Positions 16,809 through 24,670 of a stretch of 64,000 nucleotides of DNA are shown one piece after another. Position 1 is the first letter of the stretch. Every line of letters begins with the position of its first letter. The stretch is taken from contig JAFYQK010000022.1 in NCBI GenBank assembly GCA_017547165.1, positions 1 through 64,000 on the forward strand, in the 5' to 3' direction. Below the pieces are notes generated by a model. It was not told where the DNA came from, did no database searches, and saw only the letters and a program-made list of their open reading frames with translations. The stretch comes from Bacteroidaceae bacterium (GTDB taxonomy: Bacteria > Bacteroidota > Bacteroidia > Bacteroidales > Bacteroidaceae). The position numbers and the translations under genes are program-made.

Positions 16809-17924
16809 ATGCAGCAAGTTAACAAACGAATAGAGTCGTTGGATATACTTCGAGGTTTCGACCTCTTTCTTTTAGTTTTCTTACAACCCATACTTATGCA
16901 GGTGTGTGGTAGGTATGATACTTATTTGACAGACAAATTAATCATTTGGTTCTCGCATGCAGAATGGGAGGGATTGCATCTGTGGGACATGGTGATGCCT
17001 TTGTTCCTTTTTATGGCTGGAGCGTCTATGCCCTTTGCCTTCTCCAAATATAAGACGGCAGAGAGCAAATGGCCCATATATAGGAAGATACTGAAAAGAT
17101 TCGTTATCCTTTTCGTTCTTGGTATGGTGGTGCAGGGCAATCTCTTGGGATTGGATCCAGAGATGTTCCGTTTCTATAGCAACACGCTTCAGGCCATTGC
17201 TTCGGGCTATCTGATAGCCTCCATGCTGATACTCCATCTGGGACGGAGGGCACAGATTATAGCCACCTGTGTGCTGATGCTGATATACTGGATGCCAATG
17301 CATTTTTGTGGCGACTATACTGCCGATGGCAACTTTGCAGAGATGGTGGACAGGGCTGTATTGGGTAGTCATCGCGATGGTGTATATTGGGATGAGCAGG
17401 GAGAGTGGCACTTTGCTCCATGGTATCACTACACTTGGATATGGAGCAGCCTTACTTTCGGTGTGACCGTGATGCTTGGCGCTTTTGCCGGGCAGGTTAT
17501 CAAGGCGGGCAGTGCATATCGCCGGCATACGGCCCTGCGCCTTGCCGTAATTGCGGTTGTCTTGCTTCTCCTTGGCTATGTACATAGTATGCATACCCCA
17601 GTCAACAAGCACCTGTGGACAACTAGCATGACCCTTATATCTGGTGGTTGGTGCTGGGCACTGATGGCGCTCTTCTACTGGCTGGTGGATGTGAAAGGAT
17701 GGAGTAGGGGATTGCAGTGGCTGAAGATATATGGCTCCAACTCCATTGTGGCATATATGCTTGGCGAGGTGGTGAATTTCCGTAGTGTGGTACAATCCGT
17801 CAGTTACGGTTTGCAACCCTATTTGGGCGAGTGGTACAATGTGTGGATTACCTTTGGCAATTACTTTATTATATTCCTTATCCTTAGGGCTATGTACAAG
17901 ACTCGTGTGTTTGTTAAAATCTGA
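16809..17924 (+). CDS. DUF5009 / HGSNAT-like membrane acyltransferase
   Basis: 371-residue polytopic membrane protein, about ten helices. The N-terminal signature RIESLDILRGFDLFLLV followed by HLWDMVMPLFLFMAGASMPF identifies the DUF5009 family, related to heparan-alpha-glucosaminide N-acetyltransferase and YeiB. These proteins are thought to move acetyl groups across the membrane onto sugars, but the bacterial substrates are largely unknown. The TGA stop overlaps the ATG of the following hydrolase gene (ATGA-type coupling), so the two products are made together. Confidence 0.88.
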   Translation: MQQVNKRIESLDILRGFDLFLLVFLQPILMQVCGRYDTYLTDKLIIWFSHAEWEGLHLWDMVMPLFLFMAGASMPFAFSKYKTAESKWPIYRKILKRFVILFVLGMVVQGNLLGLDPEMFRFYSNTLQAIASGYLIASMLILHLGRRAQIIATCVLMLIYWMPMHFCGDYTADGNFAEMVDRAVLGSHRDGVYWDEQGEWHFAPWYHYTWIWSSLTFGVTVMLGAFAGQVIKAGSAYRRHTALRLAVIAVVLLLLGYVHSMHTPVNKHLWTTSMTLISGGWCWALMALFYWLVDVKGWSRGLQWLKIYGSNSIVAYMLGEVVNFRSVVQSVSYGLQPYLGEWYNVWITFGNYFIIFLILRAMYKTRVFVKI

Positions 17925-18871
17925 TGAAGAAGATATTTATATATGGCTCAATATGCCTCTGCCTGTTGGTGGCGTTACTGATAGGTGCATCGTTCTATAT
18001 GGTTGACTATGCCTTGGCGCGCAGACACACCAAATGGACGGAGAACAACGCGTGGGAACGCGTGGAGAACTACTATCCTTGGACTATGGAGTGGATGGAT
18101 TCCATCCGTGCCGATGGAGTGCTGCAGGATACCTTCATCCAGACTGAGGACGGGCGTAGGTTGCATGGCTATTATCTGCCTCGTCATCCTAAGCACGATA
18201 GTGTTAGCGTGGCGCGCACAGCAATGTTGATACATGGCTATCGCAATTGTGCCATAGACATGATGCACTTGGGCTATATGTATCATCACTCCATGGGTTA
18301 CAACATTTTCTTGCCCGACCTTCATGCACACGGACAGAGCGATGGCGAGAGCATACAGATGGGCTGGAAGGACCGCTTGGATGCTTTGCGGTGGTGCGAG
18401 GTGGCAGAATCTGTTTTTCACACTCCTATGGTGGTGCACGGCATCTCTATGGGTGCTGCCACCACGATGATGCTTTCGGGTGAGGAGAATCTGCCCTTGA
18501 CTATAACCCACTTTGTTGAGGATTGTGGTTACACCTGTGCATGGGATGAATTTAAGGGAGAACTCTCCAGTCAGTTCTCGCTCCCAGCCTTCCCCTTATT
18601 GCATGTCACCTCACTACTGTGCGATGCTATGTATGGATGGAACTTTACCGAGGCAAGTGCCCTTGAACAGGTGAAAAAGTGCACCAATCCTATGCTCTTC
18701 ATCCATGGCGATGCCGACGACTTTGTGCCTACATGGATGGTGCATCCTCTGTACGAGGCGCATAGGGGAGAGAAGCAACTATGGATTACTGAGGGTGTGG
18801 AGCATGCCTTCTCTTACCGCTATTATCCTGAAGAGTATACCGAGAGGGTGAGACAATTCTTGATTCGCTAA
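17924..18871 (+). CDS. Membrane-anchored alpha/beta hydrolase
   Basis: 315 residues with an N-terminal membrane anchor (residues ~5-24) and the active site outside the cytosol. The fold shows TAMLIHGYRN, the nucleophile elbow HGISMGAATTMM, an Asp in FIHGDADDFVP and the catalytic His in GVEHAFSY. The arrangement matches the cinnamoyl esterase or BD-FAE-like hydrolase group common in Bacteroidales. Translationally coupled to the DUF5009 gene, which suggests the pair adds and removes acyl groups on a surface or nutrient glycan; this is inference from context. Confidence 0.88.
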   Translation: MKKIFIYGSICLCLLVALLIGASFYMVDYALARRHTKWTENNAWERVENYYPWTMEWMDSIRADGVLQDTFIQTEDGRRLHGYYLPRHPKHDSVSVARTAMLIHGYRNCAIDMMHLGYMYHHSMGYNIFLPDLHAHGQSDGESIQMGWKDRLDALRWCEVAESVFHTPMVVHGISMGAATTMMLSGEENLPLTITHFVEDCGYTCAWDEFKGELSSQFSLPAFPLLHVTSLLCDAMYGWNFTEASALEQVKKCTNPMLFIHGDADDFVPTWMVHPLYEAHRGEKQLWITEGVEHAFSYRYYPEEYTERVRQFLIR

Positions 18872-18910
18872 AAATAGAGAAGAACTATCCAGCAGTTTTT
18901 CCTATAAGTT

Positions 18911-19603
18911 TTATTTTACTTTCTTTGCTGATAGTGCAAGCAGTACACCCAAGGCTATGCCCAGTAGGGCGGCAAAGAGCACGCGTTGCTCTAATGGTAG
19001 CATAAAGGTGATGGTGTGTGCCGGATACCAGAAGAAGGGGATGGTTTTCTTGAACACGAATCCCCATTGAGCCTCCCAGTTAATGCCGGCAAAGCGTTGT
19101 GCCATGGGTATGGGGGTGACAAGCGCTCTGAGACTACCGCCATTGGCGGCGATATGTGCGTCGGTAATCTTGTGCAGGGTCATGAACACAGGTGCAAAGA
19201 TGGTGTTCATTGCCACGGACACAGCCAGTGCAACCCACAGTTTGTCCATGGAGAAACCCTCTGCAGTAAAACTATTTGCTGCATCTGCCATGCCCATGTA
19301 TTCCATGAACATAGGTGTACCTTTGGAGAATATTATCATGGTCATGTTTATTCCCATACCAAGAAATCCCCACACAACCATGCGTGGAATCACTCCAAAG
19401 GTTGGAGTAACGTATTTTCCTGTGGAAATTCTGCATCCCAGCATCTCGCCCATGGTGGATAGTAAGGCGAACTTCAGAAAGCTCATCACCATCCCATGTG
19501 CAGCGTTGAAATCCTTGTACCACTCATATAAAGGTGTGAATATGGCAAAGGGCAGGAATATGAGAATCAAGGCCAGTGCAAAGTATGCGTCGGTTCGTTT
19601 CAT
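18911..19603 (-). CDS. Uncharacterised multi-pass membrane protein
   Basis: 230 residues with about five hydrophobic helices (near 8-27, 38-55, 75-95, 125-145 and 205-225), including KMW-rich turns such as RMVVWGFLGMGINMTMII and FFWYPAHTITFMLP. I do not recognise the family with certainty; the W/YPAHT segment and layout faintly recall Mpv17-type proteins, but I would not assign it. It stands alone between two convergent or unrelated units, with a TACATTTG -7-like element 33 nt upstream. Confidence 0.75.
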   Translation of the reverse strand: MKRTDAYFALALILIFLPFAIFTPLYEWYKDFNAAHGMVMSFLKFALLSTMGEMLGCRISTGKYVTPTFGVIPRMVVWGFLGMGINMTMIIFSKGTPMFMEYMGMADAANSFTAEGFSMDKLWVALAVSVAMNTIFAPVFMTLHKITDAHIAANGGSLRALVTPIPMAQRFAGINWEAQWGFVFKKTIPFFWYPAHTITFMLPLEQRVLFAALLGIALGVLLALSAKKVK

Positions 19604-19635
19604 TGTGTGTGTATATTAAACAAGGTTTTTCATTG

Positions 19636-19643
19636 CAAATGTA
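19636..19643 (-). promoter_or_regulatory. -7 promoter element for membrane protein gene
   Basis: TACATTTG on the minus strand matches TAnnTTTG, 33 nt upstream of the ATG. No -33 element is clear. Confidence 0.45.
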
Positions 19644-19703
19644 CGATATTATTCTGAAAGTATAGCGCTTGCCTTTGTGAATAATAATGTTCATATGCAT
19701 ATA

Positions 19704-19740
19704 GTTCGGCAACCGTTGACTAAAATTGCGGTTGCCGAAC
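19704..19740. terminator. 12-bp perfect hairpin downstream of PspC gene
   Basis: GTTCGGCAACCG pairs perfectly with CGGTTGCCGAAC around a 13-nt loop, 28 nt past the PspC gene stop. Neither side has a long T-run, so termination strength is uncertain. Confidence 0.55.
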
Positions 19741-19767
19741 TTTAGAATATAAGAACAGAAATTATTT

Positions 19768-21489
19768 TTAGTTAGTTTTCTTCAGTACGAAATCAGTGGC
19801 AGAAACCCACTCACATTCAGGTCGTTTGCCAACGATATCGCATTTTGTGGTGATACCATATTTAACATGTTCTCCTTTCTTCACTTTTATGCCACGGATA
19901 GTAATCACTTGCCAACCAAATCCTTGATTGTCGTTGGCAAAAGCTATTTTTCTGCGTATTGAGTCGGTGTACATCTCAGGATAGAATTCCTTTATTTCGG
20001 GTAATGTACTATTGCCGCATGCCCATTTCCAAAGGTTGCCGCCCTTGTTGCCATTTGCTGGGATACAAGTCATGTTCTCTGTGTATTGCCCGTTTTGTCC
20101 CACTTTTATATATAGGTAGGCGCCTTCGTCCTCAGCCCTTACTAATGCTGTCAGGGTATATATGCCAGGGACAACGGTATCTGTGTTTTCTGCAGTAAAA
20201 TCTAGAAAATTATAATCGCATGCATCAAGATATCGCCTTTCTGCATCGCCAGTAGGGTAGTCACCTGCCCATGTGCAACGGTTGCAGGTGTTGGTAATGA
20301 TGGTGAATCCAGTCTTGTCCAGATATGGTATGTCCAGATGTGGTTGAGGATCAAATGTGTGATTGTTTTTGTTATTGTATGTTCGTGTAATAGGGAATTC
20401 ATTTATGCCTTGTGCTATTTCAAAACACTGTGTTATTGAGCGCGAAATAGAGAATACACCCCAAATCAGGCATCCCATCATCAGCAGAGCAATGACTGTC
20501 TTTAGCCAACTTGACATTGGTTTGCCAGAACCGAAAATCCATCTCAGTAACAAGATGAACAGAACTGCCAAAATTATCAACACACAGACAATACCTGATA
20601 AGAACAATGTTCCTGTAGAGTCAGTTATAGTGCTTAATAAACGTGCCTCTGTGTTGGAGAGCATTATACTGCCCATACCTCCTATTACACCAAACCAACC
20701 AGTGATTAGTGCTATAGTTGCCAAAATGAAGAAGGCCAAGGGGCCGAGAATAAATAGGGCGAACAAAACCTTTAAGCAACGGGAACCATTGCTACGGCTG
20801 TTAGATCCACAATATGTTGCTTGTGCACTATGATCCTGGATGATTTGTTCGTTAATATTGTTAGGAGTCAGTTGCTTACCCTTCATCATGAGTTTGTCTT
20901 CAGGTGTACGTGCCAGGGGAATTATTATCCAAAGAATCAGGTAAGTTATAAGGCCAACTCCTTCTACGAAGAATAGTGCCAACAGAAGAATACGCCATAG
21001 GATAGGGTCGCCAAATCCGATGTAATTGGCTATACCAGAGCATACACCTCCCAGCAAGGTGTTGTCGGGATCACGGAAGAGACGTCTGTTTTTGAAGTGA
21101 TGTCTTATACGCTCCCATAGTGATGCTGTGTCAGAGTTAAAATTGTCTGCTTCGGTGTATGTGGCACCATTGTTTGTTTCCTCATCTTCGTTTCCTGTTT
21201 TTTGTTCTCCGTTTTCTGTTGTTTCCTCTCCGGCAATCTCTTCGGCATTGCCTATTTTGCCTATGATTTCTTTTATAATCTCTATGCTGATAGCATCTAA
21301 ACCTTGCTCCTTCTTTTCCCACAGAAGTTCTGCAACACGGTGTTCTATATCATCTGCTATATCCTCACCATCGTCCTTGGTGCTGAAGTAGCGCTTCATG
21401 CTCTGCAGATAGTTATCCAGCAACTGGTATGCATCCTCGTCTATATTATATAAGGTGCCGAATAGGTTTATGGTAATGTTCTTTTTCAT
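19768..21489 (-). CDS. PspC domain membrane protein
   Basis: 573 residues. The N-terminal ~90 residues form a small soluble domain (VEHRVAELLWEKKEQ-like region; starts MKKNITINLFGTLYNIDEDAYQLL). An acidic linker follows, then a PspC domain at about 137-200 (LLGGVCSGIANYIGFGDPILWRI). Three to four further membrane helices lie near 245-370. The ~190-residue C-terminal part is probably extracytoplasmic, with several Cys residues and NTCNRCTWAGDY. PspC proteins sense or respond to envelope stress. The gene follows the PadR regulator by 43 nt, a typical Bacteroidales pairing that suggests PadR controls both. Confidence 0.9.
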   Translation of the reverse strand: MKKNITINLFGTLYNIDEDAYQLLDNYLQSMKRYFSTKDDGEDIADDIEHRVAELLWEKKEQGLDAISIEIIKEIIGKIGNAEEIAGEETTENGEQKTGNEDEETNNGATYTEADNFNSDTASLWERIRHHFKNRRLFRDPDNTLLGGVCSGIANYIGFGDPILWRILLLALFFVEGVGLITYLILWIIIPLARTPEDKLMMKGKQLTPNNINEQIIQDHSAQATYCGSNSRSNGSRCLKVLFALFILGPLAFFILATIALITGWFGVIGGMGSIMLSNTEARLLSTITDSTGTLFLSGIVCVLIILAVLFILLLRWIFGSGKPMSSWLKTVIALLMMGCLIWGVFSISRSITQCFEIAQGINEFPITRTYNNKNNHTFDPQPHLDIPYLDKTGFTIITNTCNRCTWAGDYPTGDAERRYLDACDYNFLDFTAENTDTVVPGIYTLTALVRAEDEGAYLYIKVGQNGQYTENMTCIPANGNKGGNLWKWACGNSTLPEIKEFYPEMYTDSIRRKIAFANDNQGFGWQVITIRGIKVKKGEHVKYGITTKCDIVGKRPECEWVSATDFVLKKTN

Positions 21490-21532
21490 TGTTGTAAGTT
21501 TTGCAGGTTATTGAATATTTTTGCTTTACGGA

Positions 21533-21859
21533 TTATTGATCGTTCAGTTTCGCCACGGTACCGGACAGCTCGTTCCAACTCTGGTTCAGTTGCTTAAGAA
21601 CCTCCTCTCCGTCCATTGTTAGGGAATAGTATTTTCTGGGTGGTCCCTGGGTGCTCTCTTGCCATTCGTACTTCAGAATTTTGTCCTTCAGCAGACGGTT
21701 CAGTAGGGGATACAATGTGCCTTCCACCACTATCATATCTGCATCCTTCAGTTGCGAAATGATGTCGTTGGCATAACATGGCCTGTTCCTCAGCAGTAGC
21801 ATGATGCAATATTCCAGCATGCCTTTGCGCATTTGTGCCTTTGTGTTTTCTACGTTCAT
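21533..21859 (-). CDS. PadR family transcriptional regulator
   Basis: 108-residue winged-helix regulator. The domain reads LEYCIMLLLRNRPCYANDI, then VVEGTLYPLLNRLLKDKIL (recognition helix) and PPRKYYSLTMDGEEVLKQL (wing), with a short C-terminal dimerisation helix, as in PadR subfamily 2. It is first in a two-gene unit with the PspC gene and probably represses its own promoter at 21984-22015. The ligand is unknown. Confidence 0.93.
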   Translation of the reverse strand: MNVENTKAQMRKGMLEYCIMLLLRNRPCYANDIISQLKDADMIVVEGTLYPLLNRLLKDKILKYEWQESTQGPPRKYYSLTMDGEEVLKQLNQSWNELSGTVAKLNDQ

Positions 21860-21983
21860 ACTGTGGTTATTTTAGTATTATACAAATCCTTTTATATTTG
21901 ATTTTATACAATCTTTTCGTTGTGATGGCAGACTTTAAGCAGGCTCGAGTTGCTCTAACATCTTAACAGAAAGGTTTTCGATG

Positions 21984-22015
21984 CAAATGTATGTATAATA
22001 TTAGTACTATGCAAT
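21984..22015 (-). promoter_or_regulatory. Promoter for PadR-PspC unit
   Basis: On the minus strand ATTG (22012-22015), a 20-nt spacer and TACATTTG (21984-21991), leaving a leader of about 120 nt. The 362-nt gap 21860-22221 otherwise holds only the divergent DUF456 promoter. Confidence 0.6.
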
Positions 22016-22055
22016 ACAAGGTACTATAATTAACATAATTTTAACACACTAGCTC

Positions 22056-22087
22056 TTGTTCCTGAGTGCTAAATTCAGTATCTTTGC
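22056..22087 (+). promoter_or_regulatory. Promoter for DUF456 gene
   Basis: CTTG (22056-22059), a 20-nt spacer and TATCTTTG (22080-22087). The predicted leader is about 130 nt. The site lies back to back with the PadR promoter, 40 nt away. Confidence 0.7.
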
Positions 22088-22221
22088 AATAGAATCCGAG
22101 GATAATCATGCACCAGGATGCCTAAAATAAATTTAGGTTTCCGTTAGTTAAATTATACCTTTTCAATAGAATTTGAGTACACTAATATATACTCACTTAT
22201 GCTTTATCATTATTAAAAAGA

Positions 22222-22701
22222 ATGGTTATGGAATATGTATGGCTTGGTTTCGCTATTATTGCTGCCCTGATAGGCTTGGCTGGTGCCTTGTTGCCCATGT
22301 TGCCTGGTCCTCCAGTCAGTTACGTGGCATTGTGGATGATGTGGTTGTACGACGGGAACTGCGTCTCCTCAATCACCCTATGGGTGATGGGCGCACTGAT
22401 GTTGATACTTACCGTGATTGATTATCTTGCCCCCATTTGGTTGACAAAAATAGGTGGCGGTTCCAAGCACGCTATGCGAGGTGCAACGATAGGTCTGCTC
22501 GTAGGCATGTTATATGCACCGATAGGATTGATTGTCGGACCTTTTTTAGGAGCTTTGATAGGAGAGTTACTTACTAAATCTCCATTTCTTAAATCCCTTA
22601 AAGTTGCAGCTTTGTCCTTCCTTGCATTTATACTTACTACAGGATTGAAGTTTTTCTATGGGATAGGGGTGATATGTATATTGGTTGCTGCTTTGCTTTA
22701 G
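22222..22701 (+). CDS. DUF456 membrane protein
   Basis: 159 residues with four predicted membrane helices. The family pattern is clear: GLAGALLPMLPGPPVSYVALW at the N-terminus, DYLAPIWLTKIGGGSKHAMRGATIG in the middle and a Gly-rich IGLIVGPFLGALIGELL helix. DUF456 proteins are small inner-membrane proteins of unknown function. An alternative ATG two codons downstream (22228) is possible. It diverges from the PadR-PspC unit and may share regulation. Confidence 0.9.
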   Translation: MVMEYVWLGFAIIAALIGLAGALLPMLPGPPVSYVALWMMWLYDGNCVSSITLWVMGALMLILTVIDYLAPIWLTKIGGGSKHAMRGATIGLLVGMLYAPIGLIVGPFLGALIGELLTKSPFLKSLKVAALSFLAFILTTGLKFFYGIGVICILVAALL

Positions 22702-22953
22702 TAGCTTTGATGTTAATGCCCAATGTTCCTTTTCATTATTATTTGGTGTCAGTATATTTCAATGTTGTACAAGCAGAGGTTAAACATGTTGGAAATATAG
22801 TTTTAAGAGACAAATAACTCGAAACTATTTCTGTCTTATCGTTTCGCTTTTTTATTTGCTGTATATGTATAATGTTGTAATTCAGTGAGATAGTTCTGTG
22901 TATGCTGAGTTTTGCTGATTCGTTTTTCCTTTTGAAACAATGTATGAAAAGAT

Positions 22954-23059
22954 GCGCCCTAATCTTCGGCTTCACACAAAGCATTCTTAGAGGCGAAAGA
23001 TTGTAATCTTATGGCCATAAGAAAGCATTCTTTGGGGCTGAAGATTAGGGCGCGTTTTT
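22954..23059. repeat. Nested inverted-repeat element (~100 nt)
   Basis: Outer arms GCGCCCTAATCTTC (22954-22967) and GAAGATTAGGGCGC (23040-23053) are perfect inverted repeats and extend further inward with G-U pairs. Inside are a perfect 16-bp palindrome TCTTATGGCCATAAGA (23007-23022) and two direct copies of AAAGCATTCTT (22978-22988, 23022-23032). A run of T follows on the plus side (23055-23059) and AAAA precedes, so it could act as a bidirectional terminator between DUF456 and the efflux operon, or be a small structured mobile repeat. No gene is seen in 22702-22953. Confidence 0.65.
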
Positions 23060-23142
23060 AATACTTAAGCTATGTGTTTTGATTGTAATAATATTTCTGT
23101 AAATACTACGTCAGTAAGTGCATTATAACATCCATATATAAG

Positions 23143-23174
23143 AAAAGATGCGTTCATGAGTGAACGCATCTTTT
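23143..23174 (-). terminator. Efflux operon terminator
   Basis: A perfect 14-bp stem, AAAAGATGCGTTCA against TGAACGCATCTTTT, with a TGAG loop, 46 nt past the stop of the outer-membrane factor gene. T-rich on both strands. Confidence 0.9.
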
Positions 23175-23220
23175 GGGTATTTGCGGAATCTACTATATCC
23201 CTGACTTGGGGGTGTCGCTA

Positions 23221-24621
23221 TTAGTTTTCAGCACCACCACCGAGTGCAAGATAGAGCTCTATGGTTGCATTTATGATATCCATACGGTTGCCAATCTGTG
23301 TCATCTGTGCCTGTATAAGATTGTTGTGAGCGGTGATGACATTTAGATAGTTGGCACTGCTGCCGGCAAAAAGTTTGCGGGTTGCATTGTATGCTCTTTC
23401 TTGTGCCTGAACCTGGTTGTCAATGAATATGCTTTCGTCCTTGGCTGACTGAACCAACTTCATTGCAAGATTTACCTCATTGCCAGCAGAGATAACAGTG
23501 TTGGTGAAGTCGTTGGCAGCCTTTTCCATTTCTGCCTTGCTAACTTTGAGTGTAGCTACCAGACGTCCGTTCTGGAAGATTGGCTGTGCCAATCCTGCCA
23601 AGGCCTGTCCGATGAATGCGCCTGGATTGATATTGGCTGCATTACCGTTTGTAAATGAACCTGTGGCACTAAGTGTTAGCGAGGGATAGAACGCTGATTT
23701 AGCAGCATTTACGTCGTAGAATGCAGAAGCCAGCTTCATTTCAGACATACGCACATCGGGACGTCTTGACAAGATGCTGATAGGTGCACCGGTTGTAACA
23801 ATGGCAGGTGCCTTGAAGCTTGCCAAGGATGTGCGCTCAATTTTCTGAGACGGTTCTACAAGTAGGGTAGAGAGCTGATTCTCGACGATGATGATGTTGT
23901 CCTCCACAGCATCAATGCTCTGGCATATGCTCCAATATGTAGCCTCGATGCTTGCAACGGCTGCTTCGTTAGCCTGTCCTGCCTCCATCAAGAGCTTCTG
24001 CATTCTCAAATACTCTGCCCAGTTTGCCTTTGTCTGCTTTAGAAGTATCAGTTGCTCGTCAAGTTGCAAAAGAGTATAATATAGGATAGCAGTATTGGAA
24101 ACGAGCGATGCCTGTACCGCCTGCTTGGCAGAACGTGCCTGCTCAAGGCTCATTTCTGTACTCTTCTGCTGATTGCGCAATTGCAAGAGATTTACCTGCT
24201 GCCATCCCATTGTCATTCCAATGGCGTAAGGCTTGCTGCTTGGAGTATTTGAATAGTCACTTCTGCTATAGGGATCCCACATCTTGCTGACAGAACCATT
24301 TGCAGACAAGCTGATGCTTGGAGCATATGCCCATTTTGCAGCCTTGAGTGCATAGTTGACTTGCTGGATAGAAAGGTCGGCATTCTTTATGTTTGTGTTT
24401 TGTGCCAATACTTTCTCTATAAGTGACTGAAGTACGGGGTCAGTGAAAAGCTCGCGCCATTTCAGGTCGCCTAATCCCAATGAATCACCGCTGAGTTCGT
24501 CACCATAAATCTTTTCCACATCAATGGGTTGAGCCACCTTCTCGCGGTTGTAGTTTTTCAGTACCCCGCAGCCTGTCATTGACAGGGCTGCAAGGCATAG
24601 TATAATGATGTTTTTCTTCAT
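23221..24621 (-). CDS. RND efflux outer-membrane lipoprotein (TolC/OprM-like)
   Basis: 466-residue outer-membrane factor. A lipoprotein signal peptide ends in the lipobox SMTGC (Cys near residue 18). The body has the duplicated OEP helical hairpins (KNADLSIQQVNYALKAAKWAYAPSISLSAN and later SRRPDVRMSEMKLASAFYDVNAAKSAFYPSLTL). It forms the exit duct for the RND pump encoded immediately upstream. Last gene of a three-gene minus-strand operon (adaptor, pump, duct); the gap to the pump is 49 nt. Confidence 0.95.
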   Translation of the reverse strand: MKKNIIILCLAALSMTGCGVLKNYNREKVAQPIDVEKIYGDELSGDSLGLGDLKWRELFTDPVLQSLIEKVLAQNTNIKNADLSIQQVNYALKAAKWAYAPSISLSANGSVSKMWDPYSRSDYSNTPSSKPYAIGMTMGWQQVNLLQLRNQQKSTEMSLEQARSAKQAVQASLVSNTAILYYTLLQLDEQLILLKQTKANWAEYLRMQKLLMEAGQANEAAVASIEATYWSICQSIDAVEDNIIIVENQLSTLLVEPSQKIERTSLASFKAPAIVTTGAPISILSRRPDVRMSEMKLASAFYDVNAAKSAFYPSLTLSATGSFTNGNAANINPGAFIGQALAGLAQPIFQNGRLVATLKVSKAEMEKAANDFTNTVISAGNEVNLAMKLVQSAKDESIFIDNQVQAQERAYNATRKLFAGSSANYLNVITAHNNLIQAQMTQIGNRMDIINATIELYLALGGGAEN

Positions 24622-24670
24622 CTTATGTATTCTTATTGTATTACATTAGATATACTATCAATCACATGGA

